Shown in pieces: positions 8,257 through 17,369 of a stretch of DNA of 64,000 nucleotides (position 1 is the first letter of the stretch; each line of letters opens with the position of its first letter). The stretch lies in assembly GCA_937872515.1 (NCBI GenBank), contig CALMSX010000083.1, forward strand, positions 62,001 to 126,000, in the 5' to 3' direction. Made by a program: the position numbers and the translations under genes. Source of the stretch: an uncultured Bacteroidota bacterium (lineage in GTDB: Bacteria; Bacteroidota; Bacteroidia; Chitinophagales; Saprospiraceae). The notes beneath the pieces were generated by a model. The model did not search any database and was not told the origin of the DNA. It saw nothing but the letters and a program-made list of their open reading frames with translations.

Positions 8257-9615
8257 ATGCAAATCAAAAACAACATTTTGGAAACGATAGGCCATACGCC
8301 TATGGTTAAAATTAATAAAGTAAAAGATGGGCATCCGGCCCTTGTTCTGGGAAAGATCGAAACTTTTAATCCGGGCAATTCTATCAAAGACCGCATGGCT
8401 TTAAAGATGATTGAAGATGCTGAGAAAGCAGGTAAAATCAAGCCAGGTGGTACCATCATTGAATGTACTTCAGGTAATACAGGAATGGGTCTAGCCATAG
8501 CCTCTTGCGTAAAAGGTTATAAGTGTATTTTCACGACCAGCGACAAACAGAGCAAAGAAAAGATTGACTTGCTGAAGGCACATGGAGCTGACGTAATTGT
8601 GTGTCCTACCAATGTGGAACCAACCGATCCGCGGTCTTACTACTCGATTGCAGAAAAGTTGAGTAAAGAAATACCTAATTCTTTCTGGTGCAATCAGTAT
8701 GATAATTTATCCAATACACAGGCCCACTATGAATCGACCGGCCCGGAAATTTGGGATCAGACCGATGGAAAGATAACCCACCTAATTGTGGGTGTTGGTA
8801 CAGGAGGCACCGTCTCCGGCACTGCAAAATACTTAAAGGAAAAGAATCCCAACATTAAAGTCTGGGGCATTGACACCTATGGCAGTGTTTTCAAAAAATA
8901 CAAGGAGACTGGCATCTTTGATGAAAAGGAGATTTATCCCTACATCACAGAAGGAATTGGGGAAGACATTTTACCCAAAAACGTCAACTTTGATTTGATA
9001 GATCATTTTGAAAAAGTGACTGACAAAGATGCTGCTATTGCTGCCAGGAGATTAGCGCGAGAAGAAGGTATTTTACTTGGCTATAGTGGGGGCAGTGCCA
9101 TGGCCGGTTTTCATCAATTGGCAAGTCGATTTACTGAAGATGATGTGGTAGTCATTATTTTTCATGACCACGGAAGCAGGTATATTGGTAAGATATACAA
9201 TGATGATTGGATGCGAGAAAGAGGATTTCTGGACGTAGAGCTAAAAGTGAGGGATGTATTGAATAAAAAAGTGGGGAAAGGATTTATCAGCGTTGATAAA
9301 AAGGATAAGCTGAAGGACATCCTGAAATTGATGAAGGCCAATGATATCTCCCAGCTGCCCGTGAGTGAAGGAGATGAATTGGTAGGATCCATAACAGAAT
9401 CCAAGATCTTGGAACACATTTTAAACAATCCCCTGAAAAATGTAGATACCCAGGCTGAAGAGATTCTGGATCCTGCTTTTCCGATTGTATCTTTAGACAT
9501 GCCAGTGAAAGAATTGAATAAATATATGTCCAAATCCAATCCCGCGGTGATTGTGAAAGACAATATGGGGGCTTCTCACATTGTGACACAGTACGATATC
9601 ATCCAAGCCTTATAA
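8257..9615 (+). CDS. PLP-dependent cystathionine beta-synthase with C-terminal CBS-domain pair
   Basis: A 452-residue protein. Residues ~1-320 form a fold-type II PLP enzyme of the cysteine synthase/cystathionine beta-synthase family. The PLP lysine is K44 in NPGNSIKDRM, the substrate loop is TSGNTGMG, and the phosphate-binding loop is GVGTGGTVSG. Residues ~335-452 hold two CBS motifs (ISQLPVSEGDELVGSITES and a second C-terminal repeat), the classic cystathionine beta-synthase layout in which the pair regulates activity. It condenses serine and homocysteine to cystathionine, though some members act as cysteine synthases. No heme-binding N-terminal extension is present. A strong promoter lies immediately upstream. 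Confidence 0.92.
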   Translation: MQIKNNILETIGHTPMVKINKVKDGHPALVLGKIETFNPGNSIKDRMALKMIEDAEKAGKIKPGGTIIECTSGNTGMGLAIASCVKGYKCIFTTSDKQSKEKIDLLKAHGADVIVCPTNVEPTDPRSYYSIAEKLSKEIPNSFWCNQYDNLSNTQAHYESTGPEIWDQTDGKITHLIVGVGTGGTVSGTAKYLKEKNPNIKVWGIDTYGSVFKKYKETGIFDEKEIYPYITEGIGEDILPKNVNFDLIDHFEKVTDKDAAIAARRLAREEGILLGYSGGSAMAGFHQLASRFTEDDVVVIIFHDHGSRYIGKIYNDDWMRERGFLDVELKVRDVLNKKVGKGFISVDKKDKLKDILKLMKANDISQLPVSEGDELVGSITESKILEHILNNPLKNVDTQAEEILDPAFPIVSLDMPVKELNKYMSKSNPAVIVKDNMGASHIVTQYDIIQAL

Positions 9616-9624
9616 CTACGACAG

Positions 9625-10119
9625 ATGCTTATATTGAATGATACCTCCGTAAAACAGAAGATCCAGCGATTGGCTTACCAAATTGCTGAAAACAATTTCC
9701 AATACGACGAGATTATTCTAGCGGGTATCAATAATAATGGTTTTGGCTTTGCCAAGCTGTTAGAAAAGAAACTTAAAAAAATTGTCGATACTCCGGTGAC
9801 GACAAGGCGAATTCGATTGAACCCAGCCAATCCTATAGGATCAGACATTGTATTTGAACCCATTTTAGGTGATCTGCACTCAAAGGTGGTGATCATTGTA
9901 GATGATGTGGCAAATACAGGTCGCACTATTTTTTATGCCTTCAAACCACTAATGGATAGTTTACCCTATAAAATTGAGGTTGCTGTTTTGGTTGATCGAA
10001 CCCACAAAATGTTTCCCATAAAAGTTGACTATGTTGGCTTATCATTGGCCACTACCCTGAAAGAAAACATTTCGGTAAAAATTGTTGGGGTCGAAGAGAT
10101 GGAAGTTCATTTGGATTAG
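9625..10119 (+). CDS. Phosphoribosyltransferase-family protein (PyrR-like)
   Basis: A 164-residue type I phosphoribosyltransferase. The PRPP-binding signature KVVIIVDDVANTGRT is at residues 87-101, preceded by the beta-alpha unit EIILAGINNNGFGFAKLL. Length and layout resemble PyrR/hypoxanthine-type transferases, but the base specificity cannot be read from the sequence. It lies 9 bp after the CBS gene and is probably cotranscribed. A role in pyrimidine regulation or salvage is an inference from family resemblance. Confidence 0.85.
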   Translation: MLILNDTSVKQKIQRLAYQIAENNFQYDEIILAGINNNGFGFAKLLEKKLKKIVDTPVTTRRIRLNPANPIGSDIVFEPILGDLHSKVVIIVDDVANTGRTIFYAFKPLMDSLPYKIEVAVLVDRTHKMFPIKVDYVGLSLATTLKENISVKIVGVEEMEVHLD

Positions 10120-10156
10120 TCTTATTCATTCCTAACATATCGGAAGATACTCAGCA

Positions 10157-11467
10157 TTGGATCTCAGAGAAAAGCAGCCACTATCATTACATACTGAGTA
10201 TATTGACGTGCTCAATCAGCTGGAATCGAGTGATGAACACTTTTTCATTACCGGTAAGGCAGGCACCGGCAAGTCTACCCTACTTCAGCTTTTTAGAAGC
10301 ACCACCAAAAAAAAGTTTGCCGTATTGGCCCCCACCGGTATCGCCGCTTTGAATGTAAGGGGTCAAACCATTCACTCTTTTTTTGGCTTTCCACCCAGGA
10401 TGTTGGATCGCTCAGAAATTGTACGTAGGAAAGATTTCCGGTTTTTTAATCAATTTGATGGCATCATCATTGATGAAGTATCCATGGTCAGGGCAGATGT
10501 CCTGGATAATATTGATCTATTTTTAAGAATTCAACGCAATAATAACCAGCCCTTTGGTGGGGTACAAATGGTCTTTTTTGGGGATCTTTTCCAGTTGCCT
10601 CCGGTCATTTCTTCTGATTTTGAGCGCAAGTTTTTCAGAGAAACCTATGAGAGCCCCTATTTTTTTTCGGCTCGCGTTTTTACTGGAGATTGCGGACTCA
10701 ATATGATAGAACTGCATCAGGTCTTCAGGCAAGATGAAAAACACTTTATCAGGCTGCTGGATAATATAAGGCAAAGGAGCTTTGACTATGATGATTTAAT
10801 GGAACTCAACGAGCGGGTTGGTTCGCCCCCTGATGACATACAATACTTAATCAATTTGTGCGCGAGGAATGCCACTGCAGACCAGATCAACAAAGAATCT
10901 CTGGCTGAGATAGATGATCCACCTGCTATTTTTTACGCCAAAGTAGAAGGCGATTTTGCTCCTTCTTTTTTCCCAACAGAGAGCCAACTTCTATTAAAAA
11001 GAGGAGCGCAGGTTATGTTTGTCAAAAACGACTTGCAAAAACAATTTGTAAATGGTACCCTGGGCATCCTTAAACACATTGAAGAAGAAGAATTGTTGGT
11101 GGATATTCTGGATGAACACGGTAGAGACAAAACAATTAAAGTAGCCAGGCTAAGCTGGGAAAACATCAAGTATCGGCCAGATCATACAGATCCATCTAAA
11201 ATCAATGCAGAAGTGACCGGTAGTTTTACCCAATTCCCTCTTCGTTTGGCATGGGCCATTACCATTCATAAAAGTCAGGGTAAAACCTTTGACAGGGTAA
11301 ATATAGATATGGGGCAAGGTGCCTTTGAAGCCGGACAAACGTATGTAGCATTGTCAAGATGCAGAAAGCTGGGTGGTATTTATTTGAAGAAAGCCATTGA
11401 ACCCAGGGATATCATTGTAGATCCATTGATTTTGGAGTATTATGAGCGAATGAAAAGATGGGGATAA
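10157..11467 (+). CDS. PIF1-like / RecD-like AAA helicase
   Basis: A 436-residue SF1 helicase of the PIF1/RecD2-like type. Walker A GKAGTGKST is at 33-41, the PIF1-typical APTGIAALNVRGQTIHSFFGF at ~58-78, and the Walker B IIIDEVSM at ~103-110. The C-terminal motif V/VI region has AITIHKSQGKTFDRVNID and TYVALSRCRKLGG. Such helicases act on replication intermediates, G-quadruplexes or recombination. No in-frame ATG precedes the Walker A, so the TTG at 10157 is the probable start. Its end overlaps the next gene by 10 bp. Confidence 0.9.
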   Translation: MDLREKQPLSLHTEYIDVLNQLESSDEHFFITGKAGTGKSTLLQLFRSTTKKKFAVLAPTGIAALNVRGQTIHSFFGFPPRMLDRSEIVRRKDFRFFNQFDGIIIDEVSMVRADVLDNIDLFLRIQRNNNQPFGGVQMVFFGDLFQLPPVISSDFERKFFRETYESPYFFSARVFTGDCGLNMIELHQVFRQDEKHFIRLLDNIRQRSFDYDDLMELNERVGSPPDDIQYLINLCARNATADQINKESLAEIDDPPAIFYAKVEGDFAPSFFPTESQLLLKRGAQVMFVKNDLQKQFVNGTLGILKHIEEEELLVDILDEHGRDKTIKVARLSWENIKYRPDHTDPSKINAEVTGSFTQFPLRLAWAITIHKSQGKTFDRVNIDMGQGAFEAGQTYVALSRCRKLGGIYLKKAIEPRDIIVDPLILEYYERMKRWG

Positions 11468-12363
11468 AAATTGCCTTCCACCCTATTTATGAATATCCTC
11501 TACCCGAAGGACATCGATTTCCAATGGAAAAATATGGCTTATTAAAAGAACAATTGATTTATGAAGGTGTCTTTGCAGATGGCCATTTTTTCGAACCCGT
11601 TGCATTGGTTGAGCAGGATGTTTTGTTAACACATACTTCAGAATATTGGAATAAATTGCTGACGCAATCTCTAAGCCCAAAAGAAATTCGAAAAATAGGT
11701 TTTCCAATGTCTCCCCTTTTGGTGGAGAGAGGCAGGCACATCGCCCAAGGCACCTATGAATGTGCTTTATTTGCCCTACAGAATGGCATTGCTCTCAATA
11801 TTGCCGGTGGAACTCATCACTCCTTTGCCGGACATGGCGAAGGGTTTTGTATTTTTAATGATATGGCCATAGCAGCCAATATTCTGATACGGAAAAAATT
11901 GGTGAAAAAAATTCTAATTGTTGATCTGGATGTGCATCAGGGCAATGGTACTGCCAGTATTTTTCAGGACCAAAAAAATGTGTTTACTTTTAGTATGCAT
12001 GGTGATAAAAATTATCCACTGCATAAGGAGAAATCTGATTTGGATATACCCCTAGCCGACGGAACCAAAGATAATGACTACCTCACTATCTTAAATCAAA
12101 CCCTCGGGCCGCTTATCCAAAAAGTGGTTCCAGACATCCTATTTTACCAGGCAGGAGTCGATGTCTTGGCGACAGACAAGTTAGGTCGGTTAAATCTCTC
12201 TGAGCATGGCTGTAAATGTCGAGATGAAATTGTATTGTGTTGTGCGCATAAATATCAAATACCTGTGGTTGTGACCATGGGTGGAGGATATTCTCCATTG
12301 CTAAAAAACATCTTAAATGCCCATGTCAATACTTATAAAATGGCGAAAGAAATTTATACCTGA
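11458..12363 (+). CDS. Histone deacetylase / AcuC-like deacylase family protein
   Basis: A 301-residue zinc hydrolase of the arginase-deacetylase fold. Catalytic-site motifs are GGTHHSFAGHGEGFCIFND (H120/H121 charge relay), the zinc-ligand segment DLDVHQGNGT (D158, H160) and YQAGVDVLATDKLG, where the third zinc aspartate lies. Bacterial members deacetylate lysines (AcuC on acetyl-CoA synthetase), acetylpolyamines or other amides; the substrate here is unknown. The start overlaps the helicase by 10 bp, showing tight coupling in the same transcript. Confidence 0.92.
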   Translation: MGIKIAFHPIYEYPLPEGHRFPMEKYGLLKEQLIYEGVFADGHFFEPVALVEQDVLLTHTSEYWNKLLTQSLSPKEIRKIGFPMSPLLVERGRHIAQGTYECALFALQNGIALNIAGGTHHSFAGHGEGFCIFNDMAIAANILIRKKLVKKILIVDLDVHQGNGTASIFQDQKNVFTFSMHGDKNYPLHKEKSDLDIPLADGTKDNDYLTILNQTLGPLIQKVVPDILFYQAGVDVLATDKLGRLNLSEHGCKCRDEIVLCCAHKYQIPVVVTMGGGYSPLLKNILNAHVNTYKMAKEIYT

Positions 12364-12411
12364 ATTTCTCTTCCTGAATTTTGTAATTTTACGTGTATAA
12401 AATAATTCGAA

Positions 12412-12741
12412 TTGAAGTTGTATTATTCCATAAGTGAAGTAGCAGAATTATTGTCTGTAAATACCAGTTTGATCAGGTATTGGGAAAAAGAATTTCCCCA
12501 ATTAAAGCCCAATAAAATAGCTAATGGAGAAAGACGATTTACACAAAAAGATATTGACCTGTTAAAACAAATTCAAACTCTATTAAAAGACCAGGGTTAT
12601 ACGATTGAAGGCGCCCGAAAGAGCTTGAAAAACGAAGGTTTGGGCCAAATTCCTGATAATAAATTGCAGGAAGTAGAAAAAAAGCTGATGGATATGAAGG
12701 AACAAATGATGGTCTTAAAAAACAAGCTGGATAATAATTAG
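12412..12741 (+). CDS. MerR-family transcriptional regulator (short form)
   Basis: A 109-residue protein with an N-terminal MerR winged helix: YYSISEVAELLSVNTSLIRYWEKEFPQL followed by RRFTQKDIDLLKQIQTLL. A short coiled-coil dimerisation helix (~75-109) follows. There is no C-terminal effector domain, so it senses nothing obvious itself and probably acts as a constitutive or partner-controlled regulator. No in-frame ATG lies nearby, and the TTG at 12412 is the likely start. Targets are unknown; the upstream operon is a candidate. Confidence 0.88.
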   Translation: MKLYYSISEVAELLSVNTSLIRYWEKEFPQLKPNKIANGERRFTQKDIDLLKQIQTLLKDQGYTIEGARKSLKNEGLGQIPDNKLQEVEKKLMDMKEQMMVLKNKLDNN

Positions 12742-12800
12742 TCGGGCTGAATATTAACAATGCCATGACATTGTAAGGTACCATAATTTAAAAAAACAGC

Positions 12801-13970
12801 CTAGCCGGTATTGGCATTTCTTCTTAGAGTAGTGTTAGTGAGCTGTAAAGCCCCAAAGTTTTTGCAAGCAGGAAGGCTGTTATGATTCGTGATAATACTG
12901 AGGTTAGTGAAATGGGCTGCAACATTAGCATTGATTTCAAAAACCACCGAATTGTCAGATACAATATTCACGGTACCAACATTAAGGTTACTAAGTTGGA
13001 TGTTTTTGTCGATGGTAATTCCCGTATTGAGTTGGATGGTCTGGCCTGCAAGCATAGGTGTAAAAATGATGGTTTCTCCTGATGCAGCACATAAAATCGC
13101 ATTTCTCAAACTTCCTGGTCCAACATCATTGGTATTGCTCACGGTAGTGCTACAGTTGAAAGGAGTTTCTGTAGACCATATTGGGCCTTGTGGGTTGCCG
13201 CCAACCTGCATCATCCCATTACAGATATTCAGTGCATCAGAAATGGTGGTTCCACTTCCCTCATTCAAATGATAAAGCGCTGCGGTTCTGTTGTCTGTAC
13301 CATATGGGGCGGTCGGTGGAGTGAAATTTGTATTATATCTGAGGGTATCAGAAATTCTTACTTCGTCTAACCAGCCATTAAAATAAAGGGATCCCGGATA
13401 ATCATGCTTCTCTGCACCCAGTACCAAAAAAGGATCACTATTGGGTTGAGAAGTCGGCCTGTTGTTTCTGTATGAAATATCTCCGGTCGCACTGGAGAGG
13501 GTTAGCTCATCTTCGATTACACCATCAATAAATAGTTTGACAGCACCATTGGAAGCTTTTCGCACCACTGCGATGTGATGCCATAAGCCATCATCCACTA
13601 TATTAGTGCCACAGAGTCCTACTGGCCCTAAACCCAATTTTTCAATGCCTACCATAATTTTTCTATCACCCAGACCAATACCATAGTCACCATAATCGCC
13701 AGGGCCGTCTACATCCCGATCAATCATAATGTTGCTAAAATACCATTGGGTGCCATCGCAAAAACTGGCGTTATTTTGGCCAGGAAGAGCCTTCATCCAA
13801 AAGTCAATCGTGAAGTCGAGTGAAACGTTAACAGGTTTATGAGGATTGTCAAGCGGGATTTTAATGCGGTCGATATCACCGAAACCATTGCCAAAAAAGC
13901 GCACAGAAAACTGTTGAGACACCACTTTGCCTGTCAGAAATAATGTACATAAAATGAACACAAAGCGCAT
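12801..13970 (-). CDS. Secreted LamG-domain plus beta-helix-like protein, probably truncated by a stop
   Basis: A 389-residue exported protein with signal peptide MRFVFILCTLFLTGKVVSQQ. Residues ~25-245 form a LamG/concanavalin A-like lectin domain (FTIDFWMKALPGQ, GLWHHIAVVRKASNGAVKLFIDG, GWLDEVRISDTLRY). From ~270 it enters a parallel beta-helix-like region of the type starting NDVGPGSLRNAI. The frame stops abruptly at a TAG (12801-12803) in mid-domain. Read through that TAG, the same frame continues sensibly (AVFLNYGTLQCHGIVNIQPD) for 20 residues to a TAA at about 12738. No T9SS sorting domain follows, unlike usual large surface proteins of this type. It may be a decayed remnant of a longer adhesin-like gene. 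Confidence 0.75.
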   Translation of the reverse strand: MRFVFILCTLFLTGKVVSQQFSVRFFGNGFGDIDRIKIPLDNPHKPVNVSLDFTIDFWMKALPGQNNASFCDGTQWYFSNIMIDRDVDGPGDYGDYGIGLGDRKIMVGIEKLGLGPVGLCGTNIVDDGLWHHIAVVRKASNGAVKLFIDGVIEDELTLSSATGDISYRNNRPTSQPNSDPFLVLGAEKHDYPGSLYFNGWLDEVRISDTLRYNTNFTPPTAPYGTDNRTAALYHLNEGSGTTISDALNICNGMMQVGGNPQGPIWSTETPFNCSTTVSNTNDVGPGSLRNAILCAASGETIIFTPMLAGQTIQLNTGITIDKNIQLSNLNVGTVNIVSDNSVVFEINANVAAHFTNLSIITNHNSLPACKNFGALQLTNTTLRRNANTG

Positions 13971-13995
13971 GAGTTCTCAAAAGTTTAATTACACA

Positions 13996-15825
13996 TTAAA
14001 CGAAGCCATACAAAGATCCCCCTTTTTTAAATAATGAATCAACTTTAGAAGAAATTTTTTGATCAGCTTCCAAAACCGGTGCGTGGTGTGATTTTATACG
14101 GGCATCGATGATCAGAGAACCTGCGCAACCCCAGTGTTTATCTTGGGTAAACTCCCCTACCCCATACAAGTCGGTTGCAGGATTGGCCCTGGTAAAGGTT
14201 ACCCATAAGAAGTTGTTGAATTGGGAGGAGAGAAAGGGAGCGTCATCACAAAGCACAATTAATGGAAATTGAGAAAGGTCCTGCTGTTTTAGAAAATCGG
14301 TAAGTGCATTTACTTCCTCACGGCTTTCCGCATAACCATTCCATTTATTGACTTGCAGAGCCAAAACTCCGGGGCTAGGGCAACTGATTTTGTGAATGAT
14401 TCGGTGACTTGGAAAATTGGTGAGATCAGACCCTAATTTTCGGATGACAGGACCTCTGCAGGCCATGATCACCTTAGAACCTGCATTCCACCCATTGCCC
14501 GAATAATCTAAGGTATCGATGGTTGTTTTGGTATGAAAATGAAGATCTCTTCTCCAATCGATTCTTTCCAGTAGGTGGTGGAAAAATGCCGGTATGTTTT
14601 TAGCAGAAATGGGAGCATCCTCTTCATCAGCAGCTATCAAAAGAAATTTTGCCAATGATGTTTGACCGCTTCCAATGATTCGGTTGGCAATGGTGAGAAT
14701 TTCTTCAGGCACCCGCTCTCTGAATGGCATATAACGGTCTTTGGCTGTGGCCAGTAAAAGAGGATGAACACCGGCGGCATCGACAGCATGGATCGACGTG
14801 GCACCTGGAAATTCCTGAGGTGTCAGGTCTTTTACAATTTCATGGATGAGGTAGCCAAAACTTGAATCTTCCTGGGGTGGCCTGCCAACTACCGTGAAAT
14901 GCCAGATGGCATCCTTTTTGTGATAAACATCGTCTACTTTCATGAAGGGGAAATCATGTGTAAGACTATAATAACCGAGGTGATCTCCAAAAGGACCCTC
15001 CTCTTTTTTAAGGTTCTTTTGTATGGTTCCCGTGATTACAAAATCTGCATCTGAAGACAAGGTGTGTCCTTTGGGGTCAGTCCAGTACCTAAATCTTCTG
15101 CCTGCCAATAAACCAGCCATTGTCAATTCACTTAAGTTTTCCGGCATTGGCATGATGGCAGAAAAAGCGTGGGCAGGAGGGCCACCAACAAAAACACTGC
15201 ATTTAAAAGGATGTGGTGAGTTGTTATACAATTGATGGTGAATGCCAATACCTCTGTGAAGTTGATAGTGAAGACCAATTTCTTCATTATCTACATAATC
15301 ATTTCCGGTAAGTTGAATCCTATACATGCCGATATTGCTTTTCATGATGTTGTGTTCACCAGGTGGTAAAGTAAACACCTGAGGCATGGTTACAAAGGCA
15401 CCACCATCCATCGGCCAGGATTTGATCAGAGGCAGTTGATTGATGCTTGTTTTGCCAAAACTAATGGGTGGTTTAAAAAACGACTTAGATGGCAAAGCTT
15501 TAATGGCGTGGGGCACAACGGGCAAATAATGTAATGGTCTTTTTAGTGCATTAGCGGGATTGGCCTTAATTTCCATCAGCTGCTGCACCTTTCGCAAAGT
15601 ATCTCTAAACAGATAACGTGTTCGTTCAAAAGTGCCATATAAATTGGAAAGGGCCATAAATGGACTGCCTTCAATTTTTTCAAAAAGGAGGGCCGGACCT
15701 CCGGCATCAAAAATCCTGCGGTGAATTTCAGCTGCTTCCAAATGACCGGAAACGGCTTCTTTAACCCTGATTAATTGACCCGATTTTTCCAGATCAATGG
15801 CGGCATCTTTTAGTGAGCGGTGCAT
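13996..15825 (-). CDS. UbiD-family (prenylated-FMN) decarboxylase
   Basis: A 609-residue UbiD-type decarboxylase, the long form common in Bacteroidota. Typical segments are GGPALLFEKIEGSPFMALSNLYG, GMYRIQLTGNDYVDNEEIGLHYQLHRGIGIHH, EGPFGDHLGYYSL and the late VTFTRANPATDLYGVG block. UbiD enzymes use prenylated FMN made by UbiX to decarboxylate aromatic acids. In organisms with the futalosine route a UbiD homologue decarboxylates a late menaquinone intermediate. Since mqnA is present 12 kb away, that role is likely here, though not proven. It lies 46 bp downstream of the M16 gene on the same strand. Confidence 0.88.
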   Translation of the reverse strand: MHRSLKDAAIDLEKSGQLIRVKEAVSGHLEAAEIHRRIFDAGGPALLFEKIEGSPFMALSNLYGTFERTRYLFRDTLRKVQQLMEIKANPANALKRPLHYLPVVPHAIKALPSKSFFKPPISFGKTSINQLPLIKSWPMDGGAFVTMPQVFTLPPGEHNIMKSNIGMYRIQLTGNDYVDNEEIGLHYQLHRGIGIHHQLYNNSPHPFKCSVFVGGPPAHAFSAIMPMPENLSELTMAGLLAGRRFRYWTDPKGHTLSSDADFVITGTIQKNLKKEEGPFGDHLGYYSLTHDFPFMKVDDVYHKKDAIWHFTVVGRPPQEDSSFGYLIHEIVKDLTPQEFPGATSIHAVDAAGVHPLLLATAKDRYMPFRERVPEEILTIANRIIGSGQTSLAKFLLIAADEEDAPISAKNIPAFFHHLLERIDWRRDLHFHTKTTIDTLDYSGNGWNAGSKVIMACRGPVIRKLGSDLTNFPSHRIIHKISCPSPGVLALQVNKWNGYAESREEVNALTDFLKQQDLSQFPLIVLCDDAPFLSSQFNNFLWVTFTRANPATDLYGVGEFTQDKHWGCAGSLIIDARIKSHHAPVLEADQKISSKVDSLFKKGGSLYGFV

Positions 15826-15871
15826 ATGGCCTTTGCTTTGTTATCTAACAACTACATCAGAGATTGGTTTG

Positions 15872-17149
15872 TTATTTGCCACCCACAATTACTTCCAGCA
15901 TTGTTTCTTTTGACAAATAACGAATCGCTAAATCCTGGAGTCTGGCTGCATCAATCGTCAATATTTCATGGACAAATTGTTCAAAATGGGCCTTGTTGGC
16001 ATAATCCAATTCCAGAGACCTAAAAAATGACATCACATTTAATGGGCCATCTATCAGATTAAGGAAGTTTCCCAACAAATAATTTTTCACCATTTGCAAT
16101 TCATCAGAAGAAACGTGTTCTTGTTTGAGTAAATCCATCTGGTGATAGATTTCGTCAATGGTTTTTTGTTCATTGCCAACAGCCACCTCTGTTTCTATGT
16201 AAAAATACCCATCATAAATAAGGTGGTCCATGACAGAATAAATGTTATAAGTCAGGCCCTTGTCTTCTCTGATTGATGACATCAGTCTGGATCCAAAATA
16301 GCCGCCAAGGATGGTATTGAGTACGTAGAAGCCAGCAAAATCTTTATGGTGTCTATTAAACAATCTTTTACCAATTTTGATAGAAGATTGATGGATGTTT
16401 TTACTGGGAACAAAGATGCGGGTATGAACGGCGCTTTCCTGGATGACAGGTAGGTTAAGATCTGGAGAATTTTTAGTTTGAAAGCCAAAGTGTTTGTTCA
16501 AAGCAGGTAACATGGTCGGGGCTATTTTACCTCCTAAAAGAATGAAACAATGGTTGATCCCATACGATTTATCATGGTGATCAACCAGGTCCTGCCGATT
16601 TATGGCTTTAATGAAGGCTTCTTCAGTATTGTAGCCATAGGGATGGTCTTTACCAAATAAACTTTCCGTAAATATCCTGTAGTTGACCAGTTCATTTTTG
16701 GAAAGATCTAATTGTAGTTTTTGAATATTGGTTTTTTTATATTTTTCTATTTCATCCTCTAAAAAAATGGGATCATAAAGAATGTCTTCCAGCACGGGCA
16801 GAAGCTTATCAAAATGCCTTGACAGTCCGGATAGACTAAAAAAGGTGTAATCCAGATTAGCCCCGCTCCGAAGCGTCGAACCATAAAAATCGATGGATTC
16901 GGAGATGATTTCAGAACTGGCAGCCGATGTTCCTTCCCGCATGAGGCTGGTTGTTATTTTGGATGCCATCTTTTTGTTTTCCAACAGGCGTGCACCTCTG
17001 TATACGATATCCAGCCTGACAATTTCCTGCGAACCCATGTTAACAATGGAGACAGGAATTCCGTTGTCAAGTGTTGCATCTTCCTTTAAAGGAAAATTAA
17101 ACTTTTCTATTTTACTAAATCCAGGCCCTTTTTTCCAGTTTATTTTCAT
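15872..17149 (-). CDS. M16-family peptidase-like protein lacking the zinc motif
   Basis: A ~425-residue two-lobed M16 (pitrilysin/PqqL) protein. I chose the internal ATG at 17149 (MKINWKKGPGFSKIEKF); the frame extends 16 residues further. Family features include the SGLSRHFDKLLPVLEDILYDPIF region and the C-terminal-half SIREDKGLTYNIYSVMDHL, equivalent to the Arg-Tyr substrate-binding segment. Where active members have HxxEH, this one reads SLMREGTSAASSE, so the zinc site is absent. Such proteins act as the non-catalytic half of a heterodimer. The active partner is usually adjacent, but no second M16 gene is in the window. There is no signal peptide. Confidence 0.85.
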   Translation of the reverse strand: MKINWKKGPGFSKIEKFNFPLKEDATLDNGIPVSIVNMGSQEIVRLDIVYRGARLLENKKMASKITTSLMREGTSAASSEIISESIDFYGSTLRSGANLDYTFFSLSGLSRHFDKLLPVLEDILYDPIFLEDEIEKYKKTNIQKLQLDLSKNELVNYRIFTESLFGKDHPYGYNTEEAFIKAINRQDLVDHHDKSYGINHCFILLGGKIAPTMLPALNKHFGFQTKNSPDLNLPVIQESAVHTRIFVPSKNIHQSSIKIGKRLFNRHHKDFAGFYVLNTILGGYFGSRLMSSIREDKGLTYNIYSVMDHLIYDGYFYIETEVAVGNEQKTIDEIYHQMDLLKQEHVSSDELQMVKNYLLGNFLNLIDGPLNVMSFFRSLELDYANKAHFEQFVHEILTIDAARLQDLAIRYLSKETMLEVIVGGK

Positions 17150-17316
17150 TCGTGAAATTCTGATGCGAAAGTAATAAAGGTAATTGATGTTGTGCAATTA
17201 AACAGCCTGCTTTACATCTGGACACAATTAATCAAGTAATTTTATAAAGTACTAAAATACAGCATAATAGATATTATTAAATAATTTATGTAATAAATAT
17301 TGTCAAAAAATGTTGA

Positions 17317-17340
17317 ATATTTTGTCAAATGACAATATAT
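17317..17340. promoter_or_regulatory. Operator-like inverted repeat upstream of radical SAM gene
   Basis: TTGTCA-AA-TGACAA (17322-17335) is a perfect 6-bp inverted repeat with a 2-bp centre. With one mismatch it extends to a 24-bp dyad, ATATTTTGTCAAATGACAATATAT. Further TGTCA or TGACA half-sites occur at 17301, 17352 and 17365 (variant). The cluster sits 30 bp before the ATG at 17370 and suggests cooperative binding by a dimeric regulator. Regulator unknown. Confidence 0.6.
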
Positions 17341-17369
17341 TTGACTTATAAATGACAAAATAGTTGTCC

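Noticed and set aside
8257..12741. Helicase-deacylase run as a phage-defence island
   Set aside because: No nuclease, toxin or mobile-element feature accompanies it, and the flanking genes are metabolic.
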